In this document: positions 25,109 through 34,755 of the stretch, in pieces
Numbering within the stretch: the stretch's first letter is position 1
Layout: each line of letters begins with the position of its first letter
From: Kocuria rhizophila DC2201
GTDB lineage: Bacteria; Actinomycetota; Actinomycetes; Actinomycetales; Micrococcaceae
Length of the DNA: 64,000 nucleotides
Direction of reading: 5' to 3'
Assembly: GCF_000010285.1 (NCBI RefSeq)
Contig: NC_010617.1
Span: forward strand, 558,001 to 622,000
Notes under the pieces: generated by a model
The model's database searches: none
Told to the model about the DNA's origin: nothing
What the model saw: only the letters and a program-made list of their open reading frames with translations
Program-made: the position numbers and the translations under genes

Positions 25109-27334
25109 ATGACCCAAGCACCAGAACGCCGCCGTCTCCTGCCCATGCTGGGCCATGTGAACGGCAAGCGCAGCCCGCTCACGTGCGAGCTCAAGTGCGG
25201 CAGCCAGTGCATGACCCCGGACGCCAACACCTCGTCCAACGAGTACGTGCACGACGTCATCTCCGCCGCGATGAGCCGCCGCGCCGCACTCGGGCTCGGT
25301 GCCGCCGGGGCGGTGACGGTGGGGCTGGTGGCCGCGACCGCCCAGCCCGCTCAGGCCACGTACGGCTACTGGGGTCAGGGCAGGGCGCGCCTGGACTTCA
25401 CCGCCATCAAGCCGGTGAACATGACGGTGGACGACCTCACCGTCCCCAAGGGCTACGACTGGTCGCCGATCATCCGCTGGGGCGATCCCCTGTTCTACGA
25501 CTCCCCGGAGTTCGACCCCAAGAACCAGAGCCCGGAGTCCCAGTCCAAGCAGTTCGGCTTCAACTCGGACTACCTGGACATCATCCCGGACCCCAACGGA
25601 CTCACGGGCGTGCTGGTGAACAACCACGAGTACACCAACGAGAACACCATGTTCCCCACGGGCTACGAGAAGACGAACCTCACGAACATGGTCAGGACCG
25701 CCATCCAGGCGCACGGCATGTCGGTCGTGGAGATCACCCGCGCCAAGGTGGGGGAGCCCTGGACCTACGTGCGCGGCGGCGCCCGCAACCGGCGCATCAC
25801 CCTGACCACGCCGTTCGTCGTGGACGGCCCCGCGGCCGGCTCGGACCTGCTCAAGACCCAGGACGACCCCACCGGCAGGCGCGTGCTGGGCACCCAGAAC
25901 AACTGCTCGGGCGGCGTGACCCCGTGGGGCACCGTGCTCTCCGGCGAGGAGAACGTCCACCAGTACTTCATCACCTCCGGCACCGCGGAGGAGAAGCGCT
26001 ACGGCTTCCCCACCACCATGCCCTCGCGCCGCTGGCCCGAGGTGGAGAAGCGCTTCGACGCCCGCATCCCCGGGTACAAGAACGAGCCCAACCGCTTCGG
26101 CTGGGTCGTAGAGATCGACCCCCAGAACCCGAACTCCGCCCCGCTCAAGCACACCGCGATGGGCCGCTTCAAGCACGAGGGCGCGAACGTGCGCGTGGGC
26201 GACGACGGCACCGTGGTGGCGTACTCCGGTGACGACGAGAAGTTCGAGTACATCTACAAGTTCGTCTCCGCCAAGAAGTACAAGCAGGGCGACAAGAAGC
26301 ACAACATGACCCTGCTGTCCGAGGGCGACCTCTACGTGGCCCGGCTCAAGGGCAACTCTCCCAAGAAGCAGATCACCGGGGACGGCACCCTGCCCAGGGA
26401 CGGCGAGTTCGACGGCTCCGGCGAGTGGCTGCCCCTGGTCAAGGGCGGCAGGTCCATGATCAAGGGCATGTCCGTGGAGCAGGTGCTCGTCTACACCCGC
26501 CTGGCCGCGGACAAGGGCGGCGCCACCAAGATGGACCGCCCGGAGGACGTGGAGCCCAACCCGCACACCGGCAAGGTGTACGTGGCGCTGACCAACAACT
26601 CGGACCGCGGCAAGGCGGGCAAGGCCGGCGTGGACGAGGCCAACCCGAGGACCGGCAACCGGGACGGCTACGTCCTGGAGCTCACCGAGCGCCACAACCT
26701 CCCGCAGGCCACCCGCTTCGACTGGAACCTGCTGCTGGTGTGCGGTGACCCCGCCAAGGACTCCGGCACGTACTTCGGCGGCTTCCCCAAGGAGAAGGTC
26801 TCCCCGATCTCCTGCCCGGACAACGTCGCTTTCGACAACTCCGGCAACCTGTGGATCTCCACGGATGGTGCGCCGTCCAAGATCGGCTACAACGACGGCC
26901 TGTTCAAGGTGACCCTCAACGGCTCCGAGCGTGGCCGCGTGCAGCAGTTCCTCTCGGTCCCACAGGACGCGGAGACGTGCGGCCCGGTGGTCCACGACAC
27001 CGAGGGCATGGTCTACATCGCCGTGCAGCACCCGGGTGAGGACGGCTCCTTCGAGCAGCCCCGCTCGTACTTCCCGGACTACGCGCTGCCCACGCGCCTG
27101 GAGCCGGGCGAGTTCTCCATGCCGCGCCCGTCCGTGATCCAGGTGTTCCGCAAGAACCGGAACAACAAGCCCCAGTTCCCGGGCGGCGTGAGTGACCAGC
27201 CGGGCAAGGGCGAGAACCAGGACAAGCGCCGCAAGAACGGCAAGACCGGCCCCAAGTACCGCGGCTACGACGACAAGCCCACCCTGGAGCTGCAGCAGCG
27301 CGCCGAGCAGGCCCCCAGGAGCTACGAGAGCTGA
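25109..27334 (+). CDS. phoX: PhoX family phosphatase, Tat-exported
   Basis: A 741-residue secreted phosphatase of the DUF839/PhoX family, which uses iron and calcium to release phosphate from organic esters. The N-terminal segment RRLLPMLGHVNGKRSPLTC is typical of actinobacterial PhoX, followed by a twin-arginine signal (SRRAALGLGAAGAVTVG, cleavage near AQA). The core shows SPDNVAFDNSGNLWISTDG-like sequence (SCPDNVAFDNSGNLW), EDVEPNPHTGKVYVALTNN and a C-terminal basic tail. The start at ATG 25109 follows GGGAG; upstream ATGs at 25055 and 25085 are possible but weaker. Four direct repeats upstream fit PhoP activation under phosphate limitation. The gene is monocistronic with a strong terminator. 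Confidence 0.93.
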   Translation: MTQAPERRRLLPMLGHVNGKRSPLTCELKCGSQCMTPDANTSSNEYVHDVISAAMSRRAALGLGAAGAVTVGLVAATAQPAQATYGYWGQGRARLDFTAIKPVNMTVDDLTVPKGYDWSPIIRWGDPLFYDSPEFDPKNQSPESQSKQFGFNSDYLDIIPDPNGLTGVLVNNHEYTNENTMFPTGYEKTNLTNMVRTAIQAHGMSVVEITRAKVGEPWTYVRGGARNRRITLTTPFVVDGPAAGSDLLKTQDDPTGRRVLGTQNNCSGGVTPWGTVLSGEENVHQYFITSGTAEEKRYGFPTTMPSRRWPEVEKRFDARIPGYKNEPNRFGWVVEIDPQNPNSAPLKHTAMGRFKHEGANVRVGDDGTVVAYSGDDEKFEYIYKFVSAKKYKQGDKKHNMTLLSEGDLYVARLKGNSPKKQITGDGTLPRDGEFDGSGEWLPLVKGGRSMIKGMSVEQVLVYTRLAADKGGATKMDRPEDVEPNPHTGKVYVALTNNSDRGKAGKAGVDEANPRTGNRDGYVLELTERHNLPQATRFDWNLLLVCGDPAKDSGTYFGGFPKEKVSPISCPDNVAFDNSGNLWISTDGAPSKIGYNDGLFKVTLNGSERGRVQQFLSVPQDAETCGPVVHDTEGMVYIAVQHPGEDGSFEQPRSYFPDYALPTRLEPGEFSMPRPSVIQVFRKNRNNKPQFPGGVSDQPGKGENQDKRRKNGKTGPKYRGYDDKPTLELQQRAEQAPRSYES

Positions 27335-27353
27335 GACCCTCCGGCCCGAGCAG

Positions 27354-27393
27354 GCGGGCGGGATCGCGGTCACCCGCGGCCCCGCCCGCTTTT
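27354..27393 (+). terminator. Intrinsic terminator after phoX
   Basis: GCGGGCGGG (27354-27362) pairs with CCCGCCCGC (27381-27389), with a second inner stem CGCGG/CCGCG, followed by a T4 run. This is the clearest T-tailed terminator in the window. Confidence 0.88.
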
Positions 27394-27580
27394 CCGTGCC
27401 CTGTCGACGACGTCGCCCGTGCCGCCCGCGCGCGAGGTCCGGCGGCGTCGTCGGTCCCCAACCCGGGCTTGACCTGGGGAAACGCCCGGTATGTGACGTG
27501 TTTGTGACGGAAAGTATGGGCCCGGGTGGCCCGGTCGGTACGTTGGAGCGACTCGCCTCCCTCTCACCCAAGGAGCAGCC

Positions 27581-29293
27581 ATGACCACCTCGACAGACAC
27601 CGGGACAGCGCCCCCCAAGAGCGCGTCCGGCCGTGTGCGCGGACCCCGCAAGGGCACGGACCTGGGCCAGTGGAAGGTCAGCGGCCGCACCCCCCTGAAC
27701 CACAACGAGGAGTTCAAGGCGGAGGAGAACTCGCTGGACGTGCGGCAGCGGATCATCGACACGTACTCGAAGACGGGCTACGCCTCGATTCCCGCGGACG
27801 ACGTCCACGGCCGCTTCCGCTGGCTGGGCCTCTACACGCAGCGCAAGCAGGGTGTGGCCGGCGCGAACACCTCCAAGCTGGACGCCGAGTCCCTCTCGGA
27901 CGAGTACTTCATGCAGCGCATCCGCCTGGACGGCGGGCAGCTGAGCACCGAGCAGACCCGCGTGGTGGGCGAGGTCTCTCGGGACTTCGCGCGCGGCACG
28001 GCGGACGTCTCAGACCGGCAGAACATCCAGCTGCACTGGATCGCCATCGAGGACGTCCCCGAGATGTGGGAGCGGCTGGACGCGGTGGGCCTGACCACCC
28101 TGGAGGCCTGCGGGGACACCCCGCGCGTGTTCCTCGGCAGCCCCGTGGCCGGCGTGGAGAAGAACGCGATCATCGACCCCAGCGAGGACCTCGCCGCCCT
28201 GCGCGAGGAGTTCATCGGCAACCCCGAATACGTGAACCTGCCGCGCAAGTTCAAGACCGCGATCACCGGCAGCCCCACGCTGGACGTGGTGCACGAGATC
28301 AACGACGTCAGCTTCGTGGGCGTGGACCACCCCGAGCTGGGCCCCGGCTACGACCTGTGGGTGGGCGGGGCGCTGTCCGTGGCGCCGCGGCTCGGCGAGC
28401 GCCTGGGCGCGTTCGTCTCCCGTGAGAACGTGGTGCCCGTGTGGGCCGGGGTGTGCGGAATCTTCCGCGACTACGGCTACCGCAAGCAGCGCACCAAGGC
28501 CCGCCTCAAGTTCCTGCTGGCCGAGTGGGGCCCGGACAAGTTCCGGCAGGTGCTGCAGGACGAGTACCTGGGCTTCGAGCTGCCGGACGGCCCCGCCCCC
28601 GAGCGCGCGGTGGGCCACTCGGACCACGTGGGCGTGCACGAGCAGGTGGACGGCAACCGGTACGTGGGCTTCGCGCTCACCGCGGGCCGGCTCTCCGGGG
28701 ACGCGCTCGTGGCCCTGGCCGACGCCGCCGAGGCCGCCGGTTCCCAGCGCATCCGCCTGACCCCCCACCAGAAGGTGCTGGTGCTGGACGTGCCCGAGGA
28801 CAACGTGGACGGGTTGATCGAGGCCGTGCGGCCCCTGGGGCTGCACGCGAAGCCCAGCCCGTTCCGCCGCTCGACCATTGCCTGCACGGGCATCGAGTTC
28901 TGCAAGCTCGCGTTCGTGGAGACCAAGGGCTTGGCCGCCCGGGTGATCGACGACATGGAGGACCGCCTGGCGGACGTGGAGATCCCCACGCCCATCTCCC
29001 TGCACATCAACGGCTGCCCCAACTCGTGCGCCCGCATCCAGACCGCGGACATCGGGCTCAAGGGCCAGTACATCGGGGAGGAGTACGTGTTCCAGGTCCA
29101 CCTGGGCGGCGGGCTGGCCTCCACCGACCGCGAGGAGGGCGGCCTGGGCCGCACCGTGCGCGGGCTCAAGGTCACCGCAGACGATCTCTCCGACTACGTG
29201 GAGCGCGTGACCCGCACCTTCCTGCGGGAGCGCGGCCCGGAACAGTCTTTCGCCGAATGGGCGCTGAGCGCCGAGGAGGATTCCCTTCGATGA
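27581..29293 (+). CDS. nirA: Ferredoxin-dependent sulfite reductase (nitrite/sulfite reductase family)
   Basis: A 570-residue siroheme enzyme with two ferredoxin-like half-domains. Cys435 and Cys441 (ACTGIEFCKLA) and Cys479 and Cys483 (NGCPNSCA) are the four ligands of the 4Fe-4S cluster that bridges to siroheme. In the neighbourhood of cysH-cysD-cysN the natural role is the six-electron reduction of sulfite to sulfide, as for mycobacterial NirA (also called SirA), although nitrite reductases share the fold. The ATG has AAGGAG upstream. The stop overlaps the cysH start (ATGA), so it leads a four-gene assimilatory sulfate operon. The 190 bases between the phoX terminator and the ATG should hold the operon promoter. 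Confidence 0.94.
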   Translation: MTTSTDTGTAPPKSASGRVRGPRKGTDLGQWKVSGRTPLNHNEEFKAEENSLDVRQRIIDTYSKTGYASIPADDVHGRFRWLGLYTQRKQGVAGANTSKLDAESLSDEYFMQRIRLDGGQLSTEQTRVVGEVSRDFARGTADVSDRQNIQLHWIAIEDVPEMWERLDAVGLTTLEACGDTPRVFLGSPVAGVEKNAIIDPSEDLAALREEFIGNPEYVNLPRKFKTAITGSPTLDVVHEINDVSFVGVDHPELGPGYDLWVGGALSVAPRLGERLGAFVSRENVVPVWAGVCGIFRDYGYRKQRTKARLKFLLAEWGPDKFRQVLQDEYLGFELPDGPAPERAVGHSDHVGVHEQVDGNRYVGFALTAGRLSGDALVALADAAEAAGSQRIRLTPHQKVLVLDVPEDNVDGLIEAVRPLGLHAKPSPFRRSTIACTGIEFCKLAFVETKGLAARVIDDMEDRLADVEIPTPISLHINGCPNSCARIQTADIGLKGQYIGEEYVFQVHLGGGLASTDREEGGLGRTVRGLKVTADDLSDYVERVTRTFLRERGPEQSFAEWALSAEEDSLR

Positions 29294-30153
29294 CAGCCAC
29301 CGACATCCAGCTCACCACGCACCCGCTCGCCGCGGGGCAGGGCGGGGACCCAGCGGCGTCGTCCGCCGCGACCCTGGACGCCCGCGGCACGACGACGCCG
29401 CCCGCGGGCTCCGCGGCACCGGCCACCTCCCAGGGGGTCTCGCCGGGGCGCACCCGCTCCACCGAGGAGCTCAAGGCCCTCGTGGAGGAGGCGCGTGAGC
29501 GCTTCGGCGCGCGGGACGCGGACCCGGACGAGGTGCTCGCGTGGGCCGCGGAGACCTTCGGGCCCCGCCTGGCGGTGGCGTGCTCCATGGCCTCGGACAC
29601 CGTGGTGCCCGCCCTGGTCAGCACCCACCTGAAGAACGTGGACGTGCTGTTCCTGGAGACCGGCTACCACTTCCCGGAGACCCTGCAGACCCGTGACGAC
29701 TTCGCCCGGGACTGGCCCGTGAACGTGCGCACCCTGCTGCCCGAGCTCACCGTCCCCGAGCAGGACGCGAAGTACGGCGCCCAGCTCCACGACCGTGATC
29801 CGGGGCTGTGCTGCGGGATGCGCAAGGTCGCGCCGCTGGACAAGGCCCTGGCCGGGTACGAGGCGTGGGTGACCGGGCTGCGGCGTGAGGAGACACCGCA
29901 CCGCGCCAACGCCGCGCCCGTGGAATGGGACGAGCACCACCAGATGGTCAAGATCAACGCCATCGTGGACTGGACCTTCGACCACGTGGTCGCCTACGCC
30001 GAGGAGAACCTGGTGGTGGTCAACCCGCTGCTGAGCCAGGGCTACCCGTCCATCGGGTGCGCCCCGTGCACGCGCAAGGTCGCCCCCGGAGAAGACCCCC
30101 GCGCCGGACGCTGGTCCGGTGTGGGCAAGACAGAATGCGGGATCCACCTGTGA
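29290..30153 (+). CDS. cysH: Phosphoadenylyl/adenylyl-sulfate reductase, 4Fe-4S type
   Basis: A 287-residue reductase of the PAPS/APS reductase family. CysCys at 174-175 (LCCGMRK) and the CAPC pair at 257/260 are the 4Fe-4S ligands that mark APS-type enzymes, and the C-terminal KTECGIHL carries the catalytic cysteine. It should reduce adenylyl sulfate to sulfite with thioredoxin. Absence of an APS kinase (cysC or a CysN fusion) in the operon agrees with use of APS directly. The first 55 residues are Ala/Thr/Gly-rich filler with two copies of the window-wide decamer at DNA level. Conserved sequence begins at about residue 58. The stop overlaps the GTG of cysD. Confidence 0.94.
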   Translation: MTATDIQLTTHPLAAGQGGDPAASSAATLDARGTTTPPAGSAAPATSQGVSPGRTRSTEELKALVEEARERFGARDADPDEVLAWAAETFGPRLAVACSMASDTVVPALVSTHLKNVDVLFLETGYHFPETLQTRDDFARDWPVNVRTLLPELTVPEQDAKYGAQLHDRDPGLCCGMRKVAPLDKALAGYEAWVTGLRREETPHRANAAPVEWDEHHQMVKINAIVDWTFDHVVAYAEENLVVVNPLLSQGYPSIGCAPCTRKVAPGEDPRAGRWSGVGKTECGIHL

Positions 30154-31070
30154 GCACCACGACTGCCCCCACAGAGACGGCGCTGAGCCAGCTGCAGCGG
30201 CTCGAGGCCGAGTCCATCCACATCTTCCGGGAGACCGCGGCGGAGGGTGAGCGCCCCGTGCTGCTGTTCTCCGGCGGCAAGGACTCGGTGGTCATGCTGC
30301 ACCTGGCCGCCAAGGCCTTCTGGCCGGCACCCATCCCGTTCCCCGTGCTGCACGTGGACACCGGGCACAACTTCCCGGAGGTCCTGGAGTTCCGGGACCG
30401 CACCGTCGAGCGGCTGCACATCCGCCTGGAGGTCGCGTCCGTGCAGGACTACCTCGACGACGGCCGCCTCACCGAGCGCCCGGACGGCACCCGCAACCAG
30501 CTGCAGACCGTGCCCCTGCTGGACGCCATCACGGAGGGCCACCACGACGTGGTCTACGGCGGCGCCCGGCGGGACGAGGAGAAGGCCCGCGCCAAGGAGC
30601 GGATCATCAGCCTGCGGGACGAGTTCGGCCAGTGGGACCCCCGCAACCAGCGCCCCGAGCTGTGGAGCCTCTACAACACGCGCCACCGCCCCGGGGAGCA
30701 CGTGCGGGTGTTCCCGCTGTCCAACTGGACCGAGCTGGACATCTGGTCCTACATCACCGAGCAGGGCATCGAGCTGCCCTCCCTCTACTACGCCCACGAG
30801 CGGGACGTGGTGAGCCGGGACGGCATGTGGCTGGCCGTGGGCGAGCACGTGAGCCCGCGCGAGGGCGAGACCGTGCAGCCCCGCACCGTGCGCTACCGGA
30901 CGGTGGGGGACATGAGCTGCACGGGCGCCGTTGAGTCCCCGGCCGCCACCGCGCAGGACGTGCTGGCCGAGGTCAGGACCAGCACGCTCACCGAGCGCGG
31001 GGCCACCCGCGCGGACGACCGCGTGTCCGAGGCCGCCATGGAGGACCGCAAGCGAGAGGGCTACTTCTAG
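30150..31070 (+). CDS. cysD: Sulfate adenylyltransferase subunit 2
   Basis: A 306-residue ATP-sulfurylase catalytic subunit. The PP-loop SGGKDSVVMLHLA lies near residue 45, followed by FPVLHVDTGHNFPEV and GGARRDEEKARAKERI, the phosphoryl- and sulfate-binding segments of CysD. It forms APS from ATP and sulfate together with the GTPase CysN. The GTG start overlaps the cysH stop (GTGA) and places the protein start at VSTTTAPTETALSQL, matching the usual length. The C-terminus DRVSEAAMEDRKREGYF is the standard CysD ending. cysN follows after 2 bases. Confidence 0.96.
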   Translation: MSTTTAPTETALSQLQRLEAESIHIFRETAAEGERPVLLFSGGKDSVVMLHLAAKAFWPAPIPFPVLHVDTGHNFPEVLEFRDRTVERLHIRLEVASVQDYLDDGRLTERPDGTRNQLQTVPLLDAITEGHHDVVYGGARRDEEKARAKERIISLRDEFGQWDPRNQRPELWSLYNTRHRPGEHVRVFPLSNWTELDIWSYITEQGIELPSLYYAHERDVVSRDGMWLAVGEHVSPREGETVQPRTVRYRTVGDMSCTGAVESPAATAQDVLAEVRTSTLTERGATRADDRVSEAAMEDRKREGYF

Positions 31071-31072
31071 AG

Positions 31073-32413
31073 ATGAGCACCGAGAACCAAGCGAGCCTGC
31101 TGCGCATCGCCACGGCCGGCAGCGTGGACGACGGCAAGTCCACCCTGGTGGGGCGGCTGCTGCACGACACCAAGAACATCCTGGTGGACCAGCTGGAGGC
31201 CATCGAGCGGGTCAGTGAGTCCCGCGGTCTGAGCTCCGCGGACCTGGCCCTGCTGACCGACGGGCTGCGGGCGGAGCGCGAGCAGGGGATCACCATCGAC
31301 GTGGCCTACCGCTACTTCGCGACCCCCGCGCGCAGCTTCATCCTGGCCGACTGCCCCGGGCACGTGCAGTACACCCGCAACACCGTGACCGGTGCGTCCA
31401 CGGCGGACGCCCTGATCGTGCTGGTGGACGTGACCCACGGGATCGTGGAGCAGACCCGCCGCCACCTGGCCGTGGCCGCGCTGCTGGGCGTGCCGCACCT
31501 GATCGTGGCGGTCAACAAGATCGACCTGGTCCCGGACGCCCAGGACGCCTTCGAGGCACTGGAGCGGGACCTGCACGCGCTCGCGGACGAGCTGGGCGTG
31601 CTGAACCTGCAGAGCATCCCGGTCTCCGCGTTGCGCGGGGACAACGTGGTGGAGCCCTCCGAGGCCACCCCCTGGTACGCGGGCCCGTCCCTGCTGGGCT
31701 GGCTGGAGAACCTCCCGGACGCCGCCCAGCTCACGAGCGCCGAACCCTTCGCGCTGCCCGTGCAGACCGTGATCCGCCCGCAGTCCGCGGCGGTGTCCCC
31801 GGAGTTCACGGACTACCGCGGCTACGCGGGGCAGATCGCCTCCGGCTCCGTGGCCGTGGGCGATTCCGTGGCGGTCCAGCCCGCGGGGCGCACCACCACG
31901 GTCACCCGCATCGACGTGGCCGGCGCCCCCGCCGAGCACGCCGTGGCGGGGCAGTCCGTCACGCTGAGCCTCGCGGACCAGATCGACATCAGCCGCGGTG
32001 ACCTGCTCGCGGAACCGGCCGCGGTGCCGCGGGGCTCCAAGACCGTGGACGCCGTGGTGTGCTGGTTGGACGACGAGAACCCCCTGCGCGAGGGCCAGCG
32101 CGTGCTGCTCAAGCACACCACGCGCGTGGTCCGCGGCATCGTCGGCTCGCTGGACGGGCGGCTCAACCTGGAGAGCCTCGCCGCAGAGTCCGTGGGCGCG
32201 TTCGAGCTCAACGACATCGGGCGGGTGAGCATCCGCGTGGCCGAGCCCCTGTTCACCACCCCGTACACCCAGTCCCACGCGCTCGGCTCGTTCCTGCTGA
32301 TCGACCCGCAGTCCGGGCGCACCCAGGCCGCGGGCATGGTCCAGGACGACAGCGTCCACACCCCGGGCGTGCTCGGCAGCCTCCGCGCGGACGCGGGGGA
32401 GTGGGCCATCTGA
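31073..32413 (+). CDS. cysN: Sulfate adenylyltransferase subunit 1 (GTPase)
   Basis: A 446-residue EF-Tu-like GTPase that drives ATP-sulfurylase. G1 is GSVDDGKST (16-24), the G3 region is DCPGHVQYTRN and G4 is NKIDLV. These are followed by two beta-barrel domains. The length shows that no APS-kinase domain is fused to the C-terminus, unlike the CysNC of mycobacteria. It is the last gene of the nirA-cysH-cysD-cysN operon. About 110 bases separate it from menD, with one decamer copy at 32424. Confidence 0.96.
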   Translation: MSTENQASLLRIATAGSVDDGKSTLVGRLLHDTKNILVDQLEAIERVSESRGLSSADLALLTDGLRAEREQGITIDVAYRYFATPARSFILADCPGHVQYTRNTVTGASTADALIVLVDVTHGIVEQTRRHLAVAALLGVPHLIVAVNKIDLVPDAQDAFEALERDLHALADELGVLNLQSIPVSALRGDNVVEPSEATPWYAGPSLLGWLENLPDAAQLTSAEPFALPVQTVIRPQSAAVSPEFTDYRGYAGQIASGSVAVGDSVAVQPAGRTTTVTRIDVAGAPAEHAVAGQSVTLSLADQIDISRGDLLAEPAAVPRGSKTVDAVVCWLDDENPLREGQRVLLKHTTRVVRGIVGSLDGRLNLESLAAESVGAFELNDIGRVSIRVAEPLFTTPYTQSHALGSFLLIDPQSGRTQAAGMVQDDSVHTPGVLGSLRADAGEWAI

Positions 32414-32526
32414 CCCCCGCCTGACGACGCCGCCCGGTCCCGTCCCGCGGTGCCGCCGGGTGGGTGCCGGGCCCGGCGCTGTCGGTCGCTCGGACGGCGT
32501 CGGTGCGGCTGAGTACCCTCGGGAGG

Positions 32527-34530
32527 GTGATCACCCCCAGCATCCTCACGGCCACCACGGTTCTGCGCGCGCTCGCGGAGCGCGGGATGCGGCACCTGGT
32601 GGTGTCCCCGGGCTCCCGTTCCGCGCCGTTGGCCTACGCCGCGGCGGTTGCCCACGCGAGCGGTGCGCTGAGTGTGCACGTGCGGATCGACGAGCGGGAC
32701 GCCGCGTTCACCGCCCTCGGGATCGCGCGCTCCACGGGCCACCCGTGCGCCGTGCTCACCACCAGCGGCACCGCCGTGGGGGAGCTGCTGCCCGCCGTGA
32801 TGGAGGCCGCCCACGCGGGGGTGCCCGTGGTGGTGCTCAGCGCCGACCGCCCGCCCGAGCTGCGCGGCACCGGCGCCAACCAGACCACGCGCCAGCCCGG
32901 ACTGTTCAGCACGTTCGTGCGCGCGGAGGTGGACGTGCTGCCCCCGGGCGGCTCCGGGACCGAGGCCGAGCAGCGCGCCGAGATCGACGCCGCCTTGCTC
33001 GCCCCGCTCGCCGCGCTCGCTGGGAGCCGGGATGCCGCGCCGGGCCCGGTGCAGCTCAACATCGCGCTGCGGGACCCCCTCTACCCCGTCTCGGACGAGG
33101 ACCACGAGCACCTCAAGGACTGGGCCCGGGAGCTGGCCGCAGAGTTGCGCCGAACCCGGTCCGACGGCCCCTCCGAACTCACGGCCCACCCGTGGTCGGT
33201 GCTGCCCGAACCGTTCCTCCCCGCCGACCTGTCGACCGACAGCGCCCCGATGGGTGGCGCACCGGCCCGCGACTCGGCCGCAGTGGTCTCCGCGTCGAGC
33301 GCGGCACCCGCCTCCGTGACCCCGATGGGGGCCCGGGCCGGGGTGCCCCCGGAGGAATCGCGGCGAGATTCCTCCGCGCCGCGCGAGAGCAGCACGTACG
33401 AGGGAACCGCCCCTGAGCGCCCCCACGACCAGGCGTCCCACTGCAGCGGATCGGGACCGGCGGGTCCGACGTCCGCACCGTCGCACCCGGTGGTCTTCGC
33501 GGGCGACGGTGCCGGGCGGGCCGCCGCGCGCTTCGCCCGGGAACACGGCATCCCCCTGCTTGCTGAACCCTCCTCGAACGCCCGCGAGGGGGAGGCGATC
33601 GCCTCCTACGAGAGCCTCCTGGACACCACACTGGGGCGGCAGATCGACACCGTGGTCCTCGTGGGACGGCCCACCCTGAGCCGCGCGGTCTCCGCCCTGT
33701 TCAAGCGTTCCGACGTGCAGGTGGTGGCGGTGCGCCCGGACCCCGCACCGTGGTTCGAGCCGGGGCGCCGCCCCGAGACCGAGGTGCGCGGCTTCGCGGA
33801 GGCCGCAACCGCCGTCGGGACCGTGGCCGAGGGCTGGCTCGGTGCGTGGCGCAAGGCCGGGGACGCCGCCGACGCCGCCGTGCTGCGCCACGCGGACACC
33901 CAGGAGCACCTGACCCGGCTGCACGTGGCCCGCGCGGTGTGGGACGCGAGCTGCCGGGACGGCGCCGTGCTGGTGGTGGGTTCCTCCACGGTGGTGCGGG
34001 ACGTGGACCTCGTGGCGCGGGCGCAGACACCCGTGCCCGTGATCGCGAACCGCGGCCTGGCCGGGATTGACGGCACGGTGGCCACCGCCCACGGCGTGGG
34101 GCTGGGCACCGGGCGCCCGGTGCGCGCCGTGATGGGCGACCTCACCTTCCTGCACGACGCCGGGGGGCTGCTCGTGGGCCCGGGGGAGCAGGTCCCGGAC
34201 GTGCACCTGGTGGTGGTCAACGACTCCGGAGGGGGCATCTTCCAGACCCTCGAGCACGGTGGGCTGGGCCTGGACGAGCGCTACACGGCAGCCGTGGAGC
34301 GGTTCTTCGGCACTCCGCACCGGGCGGGGGTCGCGCAGCTGTGCGCGGCGTACGGGGTTGAGCACGTGCGCGTGGACACGGTCGAGGACCTTACCGCTGT
34401 GCTCGCGGAGCCCGTGGTGGGGCGGCGGGTGGTCGAGGTGCCCGTGGCGCGTGACACCCTGCGGGACCTCAACGCCGGGGCACGGCAGGCGGGAGCGCGG
34501 GCCGCGCAGGAGCACCTCGCGCGCGGCTGA
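32527..34530 (+). CDS. menD: 2-Succinyl-5-enolpyruvyl-6-hydroxy-3-cyclohexene-1-carboxylate synthase
   Basis: A ThDP enzyme that joins isochorismate and 2-oxoglutarate in menaquinone synthesis. VVSPGSRSAPLAYA near residue 25 and the following DERDAAFTALGIAR (with the ThDP Glu in IDERD) mark MenD. GDLTFLHDAGG then VVNDSGGGIFQTLE is the ThDP-diphosphate/Mg site. With the GTG at 32527 the protein has 667 residues, about 100 more than usual. The extra part is a low-complexity insert at about 208-318 (Ser/Ala/Pro rich) between the first and middle domains. The start is uncertain: the purine-rich GGGAGG directly abuts the GTG, and in-frame GTGs lie up to 63 bases upstream. Confidence 0.93.
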   Translation: MITPSILTATTVLRALAERGMRHLVVSPGSRSAPLAYAAAVAHASGALSVHVRIDERDAAFTALGIARSTGHPCAVLTTSGTAVGELLPAVMEAAHAGVPVVVLSADRPPELRGTGANQTTRQPGLFSTFVRAEVDVLPPGGSGTEAEQRAEIDAALLAPLAALAGSRDAAPGPVQLNIALRDPLYPVSDEDHEHLKDWARELAAELRRTRSDGPSELTAHPWSVLPEPFLPADLSTDSAPMGGAPARDSAAVVSASSAAPASVTPMGARAGVPPEESRRDSSAPRESSTYEGTAPERPHDQASHCSGSGPAGPTSAPSHPVVFAGDGAGRAAARFAREHGIPLLAEPSSNAREGEAIASYESLLDTTLGRQIDTVVLVGRPTLSRAVSALFKRSDVQVVAVRPDPAPWFEPGRRPETEVRGFAEAATAVGTVAEGWLGAWRKAGDAADAAVLRHADTQEHLTRLHVARAVWDASCRDGAVLVVGSSTVVRDVDLVARAQTPVPVIANRGLAGIDGTVATAHGVGLGTGRPVRAVMGDLTFLHDAGGLLVGPGEQVPDVHLVVVNDSGGGIFQTLEHGGLGLDERYTAAVERFFGTPHRAGVAQLCAAYGVEHVRVDTVEDLTAVLAEPVVGRRVVEVPVARDTLRDLNAGARQAGARAAQEHLARG

Positions 34531-34755
34531 GCCGAGCACCGGCCGAGCCGAACCCGGGAGACCGCCCGCACCGGGCGGCGTCGTGCTGCCGAGGGCCGCA
34601 GAAGACCACAGCGGGCCGTGGAGGCCGTGGACCGGCGCGTGCCTGCCGGTCGTCGGTTGAGCCCGCACCCGACCCGCGGCCGCGGCGGCGCCTCTGCCGG
34701 TTGCGGCGGTGCTCCCGCTGGCGCAGGGTGCGGGGCCGCTCGTTAGCATGGCGTC

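Noticed and set aside
23672-27808. A very long minus-strand open frame covering menC and phoX
   Set aside because: It is antisense to two clear gene families and consists of Val/Gly/His/Arg-rich sequence typical of frames opposite GC-rich genes.
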